29,612 bases of DNA from positions 1 through 29,612 of the forward strand of contig DAIRCY010000026.1 in the NCBI GenBank assembly GCA_036796435.1, in the 5' to 3' direction. Position 1 is the first letter of the stretch, and each line of letters opens with the position of its first letter. Below, in pieces: positions 22,442-29,612 of this stretch. The translations under genes were made by a program, and so were the position numbers. The stretch is from JAJYVT01 sp036796435. GTDB lineage: Bacteria; Actinomycetota; Acidimicrobiia; Acidimicrobiales; RAAP-2. The notes beneath the pieces are model-generated. The model saw only the letters and a program-made list of their open reading frames with translations, was not told the origin of the DNA and made no database searches.

Positions 22442-24601
22442 CTAGCCGGTCCCGGCGCCCCCGGCGCCCATGGCCGAGCGCGGCTTGGGCCCGTTCCCTG
22501 TCGAAGGCGGGGTCTCGGTGTAGAGGTCGACCGGGGTGCCGATCTTCTCCTTCTGCCCCTTGAGAGGGTCGGTCGTGAAGACGACCCCTGTCGCAGGCCC
22601 GTAGACGTGGCCGACCGAGAGGCCGGCGGCCTGGATGGCCGCGGACGCCTTGGCGACTGTGAGGCCGACCACTGTGGGCACGGGCACCTCGGAGGGGCCC
22701 TTCGAGACGGTGACCGTGATCCCCGTGCCGGCCGGCAACGTGGCGCCGGCGGGTGGTGTCGTGCCGATGACGTCTCCGGCACGCACCGTTGTCGAGTACG
22801 CCTGCGCCTCTCGCACGACGAGCCCGTCGGAGCTCAGCGTGGCTGCGGCCTGGTTGTACGGCTGGCCGGCGAACGACGGGACCTGGACCGGCGGTCTTCC
22901 TTCGGAGACCGTGACGCTGATGGTCGCGCCGTAGGGGGCGGTCGCCGGCTCGAGCGTGCCGCCGTAGGACCACTGGAGGACGTTGCCCTTGGGGACCGTG
23001 GTCGAGTACGTGGAGGCCGCGGGGCAGTCCGCGCGGAGGTGCGACGCGGCGAGCAGCTGGCGCACGAGTGTGCAGTTCATGTCGCTCGAGAGCCTCGGCA
23101 CGGTCACCGACGGCGGCCCCGCAGAGGGGACGATCTGGACCGTGGTGCCCTCCTTGCGCGTCACCCCGCTCGCCGGGATCTGCCGGACCACGCGGCCGCG
23201 CGCCACCGTCGTCGACTTGACCGCGGGGTCGACCTTCACCTTGAAGTGGTGCGCGCGCAACGTCCGACGGGCGCTTGTGACTGTGTGGTGCACGACCGAG
23301 GGCACGACGTAGCTCGCGGTGAGCACCCCGCTCCTCAGGAGGTACACGACCCCCGCGGCGACGAGGCACGCCACGACGACGACGAGCGCCACGATCCACG
23401 GCCACCGGCGAGGGGGGCGCTGGCGACGGAACGTCTGGACGGTTCCCGGCGCGGCGACGTCGCCCACCTTGATTGTCGCCGTGGGCTCCCCGGTGTCGGC
23501 CAGGCCGGCCCCGGATGCCGCGAGACCCATCGCGACGGCCGCCGTCCCGGCGAGGGTGAGGTCGTCGCGCGCCGAGGAGCCGAGCCGGGTGTCGGCGTCT
23601 TCGGGAAGGCCGAGCGCCGCGTCCTCGACCGGGCCGCGGCGGACCAGAGGCAGCGTCCCACCCGCCGGCAGGCCGTCTGCGAGCCCGTGGAGCCGCGCCG
23701 CCAGCTGGGTGGCGGTGGGCCGGTCCTCCAGTGCAGGGGCGCACGCCGAGGCGAGCACCGGGGCAAGCGGCCCGAGGCCGGGGTGCTCCGGCAGCTGCGC
23801 GCCCACGCGCGCCTGCAGCGTGGCGTGCGGCGTGTCGCCGACGAAGGGGACCGTCCCCGTCACTGCCTCGTAGAGGACGAGCCCGAGGGAGTAGACGTCG
23901 GAGCGGCCGTCGAGCTGCCGTCCCTGCGCCTGCTCGGGGGAGGCGTAGCGGACGGTGCCGAGCATCGTGCCCGGGTCCGTCATGGACGCGCTCGAAAGCG
24001 CCCGGGCGACGCCGAAGTCCGCCACCCGGACCCGTCCCTCCTCGTCGAAGAGGACGTTGGCGGGCTTCACGTCCCGATGGACGATCCCGCGCGCGTGGGC
24101 GTACGCGAGGCCGTCTGCCGCCTGCGCGCCGACGCGCGCCGCCTGGGCGGGCGAGAGCCGCCGGCCCCTGGCGAGCATGTCGAAGAGGCTCCCGCCCTCG
24201 AGGTACTCGAGCACGAGGTAGGGCCCGTCCTCCCCCTCCCCCCAGTCGAAGACGCGCAGGACGTGGGGGTGGTTCAGCGCGGCGACGGAGCGGGCCTCGG
24301 CGCGGAACCGGCGCAGGAACGCCTCGTCGCGCGCGAGCGCCGGCTGGAGCACCTTCACCGCGACGCGCCGCTGCAACACCATGTCCTCGGCGAGGAAGAC
24401 GTGGGCGGACGCGCCGGAACCGNNNNNNNNNNGAAAACCCGAAATGGCGCGCAGGATGGTGGTCTTGCCCGAGCCGCTTGCGCCAAGGAGCGCCAGTGCC
24501 TGGCCGCTCTCGACGCGGACGCTCGCGCGGTTGCCGAGGGCCGCCACGAGCCGGTAGCGGTTCCCCAGCACCCGGCCAAGGGGTTCGGAGAGGATGGGCA
24601 T
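22442..24601 (-). CDS. PASTA-type Ser/Thr protein kinase, N-lobe disrupted by a gap and foreign fragment
   Basis: Membrane-anchored Hanks-type kinase of the PknB/StkP class. Residue numbers follow the frame as assembled: start GNRYRLVAALG (13-23), then a foreign ABC segment and the N gap (24-60), glycine loop GSGASAHVFLAED, Lys83 in VAVKVL, Glu102, catalytic loop HRDVKPAN (175-182), DFG (195-197) and GTVRYASPEQ. A single membrane segment WPWIVALVVVVACLVAAGVVYLL follows, then four PASTA repeats beginning YVVPSVV, VTVPRLS, VQVPSFAG and VPVPTVVG. PASTA domains sense peptidoglycan fragments and control growth and division. ATG 24601 lies 67 nt after the YbjN-like gene. The real gene probably lacks the inserted segment; its true length is unknown. 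Confidence 0.88.
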   Translation of the reverse strand: MPILSEPLGRVLGNRYRLVAALGNRASVRVESGQALALLGASGSGKTTILRAISGFXXXXGSGASAHVFLAEDMVLQRRVAVKVLQPALARDEAFLRRFRAEARSVAALNHPHVLRVFDWGEGEDGPYLVLEYLEGGSLFDMLARGRRLSPAQAARVGAQAADGLAYAHARGIVHRDVKPANVLFDEEGRVRVADFGVARALSSASMTDPGTMLGTVRYASPEQAQGRQLDGRSDVYSLGLVLYEAVTGTVPFVGDTPHATLQARVGAQLPEHPGLGPLAPVLASACAPALEDRPTATQLAARLHGLADGLPAGGTLPLVRRGPVEDAALGLPEDADTRLGSSARDDLTLAGTAAVAMGLAASGAGLADTGEPTATIKVGDVAAPGTVQTFRRQRPPRRWPWIVALVVVVACLVAAGVVYLLRSGVLTASYVVPSVVHHTVTSARRTLRAHHFKVKVDPAVKSTTVARGRVVRQIPASGVTRKEGTTVQIVPSAGPPSVTVPRLSSDMNCTLVRQLLAASHLRADCPAASTYSTTVPKGNVLQWSYGGTLEPATAPYGATISVTVSEGRPPVQVPSFAGQPYNQAAATLSSDGLVVREAQAYSTTVRAGDVIGTTPPAGATLPAGTGITVTVSKGPSEVPVPTVVGLTVAKASAAIQAAGLSVGHVYGPATGVVFTTDPLKGQKEKIGTPVDLYTETPPSTGNGPKPRSAMGAGGAGTG
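24423..24432. other. Assembly gap (ten Ns)
   Basis: Ten consecutive undetermined bases inside the kinase glycine-loop region. A run of exactly ten suggests a scaffolder's placeholder rather than a measured length. Confidence 0.98.
24433..24535 (-). other. ABC-transporter ATPase fragment next to the gap, probable misassembly
   Basis: Translated on the minus strand this stretch reads NRASVRVESGQALALLG, then ASGSGKTTILRAISGF, the Walker A region of an ABC importer ATPase. It ends at the N gap. Kinase sequence resumes on both sides (RLVAALG before, GSGASAHVF after), so the fragment interrupts one kinase domain. No rest of an ABC gene exists nearby. A scaffolding or gap-filling error is the simplest explanation. 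Confidence 0.8.
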
Positions 24602-24668
24602 GGGACCCGACGAAAAGGCTACCGGGGCCCCGCCGGCGGGTGCGGGACCAACCGAGGGTGCAGCTCGG

Positions 24669-25169
24669 TCACCGGAGGCCGAGGTCGATCCCCTCCTCCT
24701 CGATCTCGTCGAGCACTTCTTCTGCCGCGGCCACCGGTTCCTTGCCGGCGGCCACGGACATGAGCGCGGGGAACAGGACCTCGGCGGTGCCGATGTTCGG
24801 CCCGAGCAGCCCTTCGACGAGGGGGTACGAGACGAGCGCGCCCTGCGGGACGAGGGTCGTGCGGACCCGGGCGGTGCCGTCGTTGGCGTCGACCTCGAGG
24901 TCTGCCGCCAGAAGCGCCCAGTTGACCCGGTTGGCGAAGATGGCGGCGGCGTCCCGGCGGTCCTCGGGCACCGCGTCGCGGATGTAGGAGCGAGCCACGA
25001 GGACCTCGCCCGGGTACGACACGATCTGCAGCTTCCAGCTCATGCCCCGGCGCTCCACGGTGCCCTCGATCGCGGCGAGCCCGCCCGGGACCTCGCCCGC
25101 GGTGGCGGCGCCGCCCGTCGCTTTCAAGAGCGTGTCGACCACCCGTTGCGGCATCTCTGCGGTCGGCAT
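24669..25169 (-). CDS. YbjN-like (type III secretion chaperone-fold) protein
   Basis: 166 residues. The pattern WKLQIVSYPGEVLVARSYIRDAVPEDRRDAAAIFANRVNWALLAADLEVDANDGTARVRTTL followed by a helical LPLVEGLLGPNIGTAEVLFPALMSVAAGKEP-type half is that of the YbjN family, which shares the fold of type III secretion chaperones. Function in bacteria is largely unknown; a chaperone for the neighbouring 509-residue protein is possible. ATG 25169 is chosen; GTG 25175 overlaps the upstream stop as GTGA and may be the real coupled start. It ends 67 nt before the kinase ATG. Confidence 0.72.
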   Translation of the reverse strand: MPTAEMPQRVVDTLLKATGGAATAGEVPGGLAAIEGTVERRGMSWKLQIVSYPGEVLVARSYIRDAVPEDRRDAAAIFANRVNWALLAADLEVDANDGTARVRTTLVPQGALVSYPLVEGLLGPNIGTAEVLFPALMSVAAGKEPVAAAEEVLDEIEEEGIDLGLR

Positions 25170-25171
25170 GC

Positions 25172-26701
25172 TCACGGTGTCGCTGTGCCGCCTTTGCCGC
25201 CTGTGCCCCCTGTGCCTTTTGTCCCGGGCTTCGAGGTCGTCGACTTGCCTGTGGTGCCTGTCTTCTTCTTCGCCTTGCCGATCTCCTTTTGGATCTCGCC
25301 GAGGTGCAGGACCCACTTGCCCTTTGTGTACTCGATGGAGGCGAGGCGTTCGGTCTTCTTCGCTGTGAGCGAGAAGACGCCCGCGTTGACTGTGATCGCG
25401 GTGATCTTCTCGAAGGCCACCTTGAGCGAGGCTGTGTCGCCTGTCTTGCCGCCGCTGATGTGGATCCGGCCTGTCACTGTGAGGCCGAAGATTGTTGTGA
25501 GTGTTGTCAGGCTCGACACCGCCTGCGACGCGATTGTCATCGCCCCCGTGTAGTCGTCGAGGTCCTCGATCGCCTCGCCGACGTCCTTGCCCCTGTCGGA
25601 CTTGAGCTGCTTCTTGGCTTTGTCGCCCGCCGACTCCGCCTTTGTGCAGACCTTCATGAGGAGGCTCTGGACGGCCTTCCCCCGGGCGAGGGTGCCGGCG
25701 ACGAGGCCCATGCCCTTCACCTGCGCGGTGCCTGTGACTGTGATCTTGGAGACGGTGTACTTCACCTTCTCCTTGTTCTTTGTGCTCTTGTCCTTCTCCT
25801 GGCGCACCTGCACGGTGACCTGGAGGCTGCCGGAGGCGATCGCCACCTTGAATGTGGCTTGGCCGATGACGGTGAAGACCCGGTCGCCCAGGCTCGCCTG
25901 CGCACCTCGGTCGATGCCGAGCATCGAGGTGAACTTCTGGGTCGTGGACTGGGCGCCCTTGCGTCGCTCGATCGAGTCGGAGTCGTAGTGGCGGCCGAGG
26001 CGGAGCTTGCCGGACACCCCGACTGTGGCGACTGTGTTCACGCCCATCGAGGCGCTGCCGCCGATCTGCCCGCCGACCTCGGCCCAGTTGCCGGTCTCCT
26101 TCGTAAAGAGCGTCTTTTGCACGAGGGCGTCCCACTGCTCGGCCGTCCCCTTCTTGTCGCCGAACCACGCCTGCTCCACCTCGCGCGGGGCGTTGGACTC
26201 GGCCAGCTGGCGGTAGAGCACCCAGGAGACGATCACCATCGCCTCTTTGGCGTCGCGGCCCTGGACCTGCAGGTACGCGCCGAGCTGGAACGTCGCTGTG
26301 GCGATGCCGATGGTGGCGCCGGCGATCACGTTGGCTGTGACGCCGAGCACGACTGTCCCGGCGTTGCCCCGCTGCACTGTCGCGCCGACCTGGATGCCGA
26401 CGAACGCCCCTTTGACGGGGATCCTGAGCTTGGCTGTGAGCGAGCCCGCGTCCCCCGCCTTGGGGACGATCACGTCGACCACGGGGGCGAGCTTCGTGAA
26501 GGCGGAGGTCGCTTGGTCCGAGGTGACCTCCCCGGGCTTCGCCTCCTTCTTCTTGCCGCCGAGGAGCTCGCCGGTCTTCTTGTTCCCGACCTGGCGCTGG
26601 GTCCCGAGCAGGGGATTGACTGTCCCTTCCTTGCCGGAGACGACCCCGGACTTCCAGGCGCCCTTCGAACCGCGGTCTTGGACGGTCATCATGTCCGTCA
26701 C
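25172..26701 (-). CDS. Unknown 509-residue protein next to an eCIS-type ATPase
   Basis: No family could be named. The N-terminal 60 residues are Lys/Gly-rich and disordered. Residues about 75-180 are hydrophobic beta/helix alternation without a signal peptide (VVDVIVPKAGDAGSLTAKLRIPVKG..., GAYLQVQGRDAKEAMVIVSWVLYRQL). Residues 185-450 are beta-rich with many Thr-Val pairs. The C-terminus is a Gly/Thr/Lys tail. GTG 26701 has a GGGGAGGGGG ribosome site upstream. About half of its threonine codons are ACA by hand count (roughly 32 of 59), unlike its neighbours, where ACG/ACC dominate. It overlaps the YbjN-like gene and follows the AAA+ gene by 87 nt, so it may be an injection-system component or payload; this is inference. 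Confidence 0.7.
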   Translation of the reverse strand: MTDMMTVQDRGSKGAWKSGVVSGKEGTVNPLLGTQRQVGNKKTGELLGGKKKEAKPGEVTSDQATSAFTKLAPVVDVIVPKAGDAGSLTAKLRIPVKGAFVGIQVGATVQRGNAGTVVLGVTANVIAGATIGIATATFQLGAYLQVQGRDAKEAMVIVSWVLYRQLAESNAPREVEQAWFGDKKGTAEQWDALVQKTLFTKETGNWAEVGGQIGGSASMGVNTVATVGVSGKLRLGRHYDSDSIERRKGAQSTTQKFTSMLGIDRGAQASLGDRVFTVIGQATFKVAIASGSLQVTVQVRQEKDKSTKNKEKVKYTVSKITVTGTAQVKGMGLVAGTLARGKAVQSLLMKVCTKAESAGDKAKKQLKSDRGKDVGEAIEDLDDYTGAMTIASQAVSSLTTLTTIFGLTVTGRIHISGGKTGDTASLKVAFEKITAITVNAGVFSLTAKKTERLASIEYTKGKWVLHLGEIQKEIGKAKKKTGTTGKSTTSKPGTKGTGGTGGKGGTATP

Positions 26702-26788
26702 GTCAGCCCCCTCCCCGCGGCCCCGTCGCCCGGCGCGCCGCGTACCTCGGGCGACTGTACCAACCGCGCCTCCGCGGCGCCTCCCGTT

Positions 26789-28972
26789 TCAGCTCCAGTC
26801 CGAGACGAGCGGCCAGTAGGGGCCGAACTCGGACTCGGTGCACAGGCGGCCGAGCTTGCGGTACTCACGGGCGAGGGAGCGGATCACGACCGCCATGGTG
26901 ACGGGCTGGCCGCTCTCGGCGGCGACGTAGGCCGCGCTGAGGCAGACGCTGTGGATGTTGCCGCCCGACAGCGTGAACGACGCGGCGAGGAAGTCGAGGT
27001 CGAGGTCGTCGCCACGCGGCACCGCCGGCGTGAGGCTCCGCTCCCACAAGGTCCGGCGCAAGTCGGTGTCGGGCATCGGGAACTCCACGACCGCGTCGAG
27101 CCTGCGGACGAAGGCCTCGTCGATGTTGGCGCGCAGGTTCGTCGAGAGCAGCGCGAGGCCGTCGAACCGCTCCATCCGCTGCAGCAGGTAGGCGACCTCG
27201 ACGTTGGCGTACCGGTCGTTGGCGCCCCGCACCTCGGACCGCTTGGCGAACAGCGCGTCCGCTTCGTCGAACAGCAGCACGCCGCCCACACCGTCGGCCT
27301 CGGTGAAGACCCGCTCGAGGTTCTTCTCGGTCTCGCCGACGTACTTGTCGACGACGCTCGCAAGGTCGACGATGTAGAGGTCGATCCCGAGCTCGCCGGC
27401 GAGCACCTCCGCCGACATCGTCTTGCCGGTCCCCGACACCCCGCAGAACAGCGCGACGACGCCGCGTCCGCGTCGGCCCCCGGGGCGCATGCCCCACCGA
27501 CCGAGCACGGTCTCACGGTTGTTGGCCCGCGCCGCGACCTCGCGAAGGTGCGCCGCGATGGCGTCGGGGAGGACGAGGTCGTCCCATCCGACCGCAGGCT
27601 CGATGCGCTGCGCGAGGTGCTCGAGGCCGGGGTTGTTGTGCTCCCGCGCGCCGGCGCGCAGCGCGGCGGCGTCGATCGGGGTGTCCTCGAGCTCCGCGTG
27701 GCCGCGCGCCACCTCCGCGGCGCGCTTCACCTGCTCGGGCGAGAGGCGGAACTGGGACGTGGCAGACGAGGGGTCGAGCTCTGCTGCGACGGGCGCGCCG
27801 TTGAGCGCGTCGTCCCAGTGGGGCGCGAGGTCCTCGGAGCGCGGGCGCGGCACGGAGAGGACCATCGGCGTGATGCGGCTCCAGGTCGCGTCCCAGGGCC
27901 CACGTCCGTGCAAAACGGCCCCGCCCGGCACCCGGGTGCACGCCTCGACCACCGAAGCGACCGAGCCCTCGAGCGCGTCGATCGGCCCGGCCACGAGGCC
28001 GGCGTCCTGCAGCGCCGCCTCGCGCGCCGCAGCGCGGACGGTGTCGGCGACCGCCGATTGGTGGGCGAGCCGGTCCAGGTGGCAGACGAGCGCCGCCGAC
28101 CCGGCGGCCCACCATGCGGTCGTGCCGAGCCACCTGCCCGACGCGCCCGGTGCCTCACGCAGGTAGACGATCCCCCGGTGCCGCGCGAGCCGGCGCCCGA
28201 GCCGGTACGCGGGGTCGGGAAGGGCCGCACCCGGGACGGGGGCCGGCTCGGTCTCGGCCACCGAGCCCACGACGGGATCCGGCTCGTCGTAGCCGAGCAG
28301 CCAGGCGACGACCCGGTCCGGCACTCGCAGCTCCCGGCCGGGCCACGGCCGGTCGTCGCCCTCGACGGTGAGGAGGCCGCCGCGCACGAGCGGGCTGCCA
28401 GAGCCGAGCGTCGCCCTCGCAGCCAGCGAAGAGAGCGGGAGGCCCGCGAGCTCGAGCGCGAGACCGACCGTCGCTCGCCGCCGCGTGATGTCGTCGTTCA
28501 GGTAGCCGTAGAGCTGCTCGAAGCGGCGGTCGAGCTCCGGGGCGACCGCGACGACGAAGACGTCGAGCGCGCGGGCGTCGAGGCCGAAACGGCGCTCGAG
28601 GGCGCGCAGGCGGAGCCGTTCCCCGGCGGCTTCGGCCTCGTCGGCGGCCTCCTCGATCTCGGAGAGAAGGAAGTCGGCGTCCGCGTCGTGGACGGTGCCG
28701 CTTCCGACCTCGCTCTCGAGGAGGTCGGGCAGGGACGACTTCGCCTTCAGCAGCCGCTCGGCCTTGGCGTCTGAGACGTACAGACCGGGCCACGGGTCGC
28801 TCGCTTCGGTCGTCGCGCGCTGGCGGGCCACGGCCGCATGGACCCGCTGTTCGACCACCGCGAGCCGTCCGCCGAGATGCCGTCGGGACGCAGACGGCCG
28901 CCGTGTCGGCTTCGTCGGCTTCGTCGTGCCCGCGACCGCGCCCGGCTCTTCGCCCGCGAGCGTCGAGGCCAC
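26789..28972 (-). CDS. AAA+ ATPase of the eCIS (Afp15/Pvc15-like) type
   Basis: 727 residues. The N-terminal half contains a helical segment (RLRALERRFGLDARALDVFVVAVAPELDRRFEQLYGYLNDD) and a P-loop-less AAA-like region (about 255-400). The C-terminal half is an active AAA+ module: Walker A GVSGTGKT (511-518), Walker B VLLFDEAD (565-572), sensor Asn612 and arginines 623/624. This two-part layout with LDVFVVAVAPELDRRFEQLYGYLNDD is what I know from the ATPase encoded in extracellular contractile injection system loci (Afp15/Pvc15), needed for assembly of the particle. No tube, sheath or baseplate gene is in the window. GTG 28972 overlaps the upstream lipoprotein stop by one base (TAGTG). Another clade of the same ATPase family cannot be ruled out. 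Confidence 0.8.
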   Translation of the reverse strand: MASTLAGEEPGAVAGTTKPTKPTRRPSASRRHLGGRLAVVEQRVHAAVARQRATTEASDPWPGLYVSDAKAERLLKAKSSLPDLLESEVGSGTVHDADADFLLSEIEEAADEAEAAGERLRLRALERRFGLDARALDVFVVAVAPELDRRFEQLYGYLNDDITRRRATVGLALELAGLPLSSLAARATLGSGSPLVRGGLLTVEGDDRPWPGRELRVPDRVVAWLLGYDEPDPVVGSVAETEPAPVPGAALPDPAYRLGRRLARHRGIVYLREAPGASGRWLGTTAWWAAGSAALVCHLDRLAHQSAVADTVRAAAREAALQDAGLVAGPIDALEGSVASVVEACTRVPGGAVLHGRGPWDATWSRITPMVLSVPRPRSEDLAPHWDDALNGAPVAAELDPSSATSQFRLSPEQVKRAAEVARGHAELEDTPIDAAALRAGAREHNNPGLEHLAQRIEPAVGWDDLVLPDAIAAHLREVAARANNRETVLGRWGMRPGGRRGRGVVALFCGVSGTGKTMSAEVLAGELGIDLYIVDLASVVDKYVGETEKNLERVFTEADGVGGVLLFDEADALFAKRSEVRGANDRYANVEVAYLLQRMERFDGLALLSTNLRANIDEAFVRRLDAVVEFPMPDTDLRRTLWERSLTPAVPRGDDLDLDFLAASFTLSGGNIHSVCLSAAYVAAESGQPVTMAVVIRSLAREYRKLGRLCTESEFGPYWPLVSDWS

Positions 28973-29451
28973 TAGAGCCGCGCCCCCTTCAACGACTTGG
29001 TGAGGGGATGCCCCACCGTCTCTGCGACGCAGACGACGGTGCGGTCACCGTCGGCCCAGCTGCGCACCGACGGGAGGAGGTAGGTGAAGTACAACTTCGA
29101 CCGCTGGTAGGGGATGCCGTCGAAGGCCGCGAAGCGGTCGAGGCACGCCGCGTTGGCGAAGGCGTTGAGCTTCGTCGGCGTGGGATAGGTGTTGCCGGCG
29201 TGGTCGTGGACGAGCGCGTACACCTGCTGGGTGTGGCTCGTGGTGCACGAGACCACCTCGATGGACGTCAGGTCCGCCTGGACCTTCTTCGGCGGCACCA
29301 GGCACTGCCCGACCGAGAGGTGGAAGACCGACTCTTGGTACGCGCCCGCCGTTCCCCCACCGAAGAGGGAGCACGCGCTGCACGCCGTGCCCGCGAGCAC
29401 GAGGAAGCCCGCGCCGGCGAGCGCGCGCAGCGCGCGCGCAAGGGCACTCAC
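28972..29451 (-). CDS. Small exported lipoprotein-like protein with Septum_form-like domain
   Basis: 159 residues. The N-terminus (ALARALRALAGAGFLVLAGTACSACSLFGGG) is a signal sequence with closely spaced cysteines; the lipobox is imperfect (GTAC/CSAC), so lipidation is uncertain. The mature part matches the actinobacterial septum-formation domain pattern: VGQCLVPP, then VVSCTTSHTQQVYALV, ACLDRFAAF, and RSWADGDRTVVCV, with cysteines expected to pair. GTG 29451 overlaps the stop of the preceding partial gene; the frame further upstream belongs to that gene's region. It is coupled to the AAA+ gene downstream. Confidence 0.75.
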   Translation of the reverse strand: MSALARALRALAGAGFLVLAGTACSACSLFGGGTAGAYQESVFHLSVGQCLVPPKKVQADLTSIEVVSCTTSHTQQVYALVHDHAGNTYPTPTKLNAFANAACLDRFAAFDGIPYQRSKLYFTYLLPSVRSWADGDRTVVCVAETVGHPLTKSLKGARL

Positions 29452-29612
29452 TTCGGCTCTGGCGCAGCGCCGTCGACCGGGCGCTGCCGCCGGGCCCGGT
29501 GCTTCGGCGTCCACCAGTGGTCCGCGTGCTGCGTGCCGGGCTCTCCCGGCGCGCCGGCCCCTTCGAGCCACAGGTCCGCCTCGCCGCCGGGGTCGGCGAC
29601 GGGGAACCTGCG
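29448..29612 (-). CDS. C-terminal end of an unidentified gene running off the right edge
   Basis: From the window edge the minus strand is open in one frame for 54 residues to a TGA at 29450-29448 that overlaps the lipoprotein GTG. The tail includes TQHADHWWTPKHRARRQRPVDG. Too little is present to name a family. It is co-directional and coupled to the lipoprotein and AAA+ genes, so it likely belongs to the same operon. Confidence 0.6.
   Translation of the reverse strand, partial: RRFPVADPGGEADLWLEGAGAPGEPGTQHADHWWTPKHRARRQRPVDGAAPEPK

Noticed and set aside
24433..24601. A natural ABC ATPase-kinase fusion
   Set aside because: The ABC part has only its Walker A region, it splits the kinase N-lobe exactly before the glycine loop, and it abuts an assembly gap. 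A misjoin explains this better.
1..29612. CRISPR arrays, rRNA and tRNA genes
   Set aside because: No regularly spaced direct repeats with unique spacers and no tRNA T-loop or rRNA-like sequence was seen on either strand. The tandem repeats present are adjacent copies without spacers.

Overview
The window is high-GC DNA with tightly packed genes, frequent GTG starts, four-base stop/start overlaps and several apparently leaderless genes. With the gene content (gatCAB, ilvD/ilvB, an actinobacterial HSD17B4-like SDR, an SCP2 protein, a KmtR-like ArsR beside a CDF transporter, a PASTA kinase, a Septum_form-like lipoprotein) this points to an actinobacterium. A class cannot be fixed from the sequence alone. 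A run of ten Ns at 24423-24432 shows it is a draft or metagenome scaffold.

Left part (1-7601, all minus strand): a core operon runs right to left from a small alpha/beta hydrolase through gatC, gatA and gatB (the amidotransferase that makes Gln-tRNA and Asn-tRNA) to ilvD. After ilvD comes a leader with a 19-codon peptide ending in five consecutive branched-chain residues and a C(UUCG)G-capped hairpin, then ilvB, which leaves the window. This looks like a classical attenuator for branched-chain amino acid synthesis.

7616-12946: single genes in mixed orientation: an SCP2-like protein, an SDR, an RhtA-like exporter, a BASS-family transporter, and an ArsR regulator followed by a cation diffusion facilitator. 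The ArsR start codon lies inside a perfect 9-4-9 palindrome, a likely autoregulatory operator. Short tandem duplications recur at gene ends and between genes here.

13188-17711: an accessory island. It holds a Phd/YefM-RelE toxin-antitoxin pair, a complete 1.98-kb insertion element, a small two-gene cassette with an excisionase-type HTH protein, and an MNT-HEPN toxin-antitoxin pair. The insertion element has 27-bp inverted repeats and an 8-bp target duplication. It carries a second gene, for a coiled-coil protein, convergent with its transposase. The nucleotidyltransferase has an N-terminal winged helix and a palindromic operator.

17978-29612 (all minus strand): sbcD-sbcC (double-strand break nuclease) lies downstream of a block made of a partial gene, a small lipoprotein, an AAA+ ATPase of the type found in extracellular contractile injection system (eCIS) loci, a 509-residue unknown protein, a YbjN-like protein and a PASTA Ser/Thr kinase. 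The block probably continues to the right of the window. The kinase N-terminus is interrupted by a fragment of an unrelated ABC ATPase next to the N gap, most likely an assembly misjoin.
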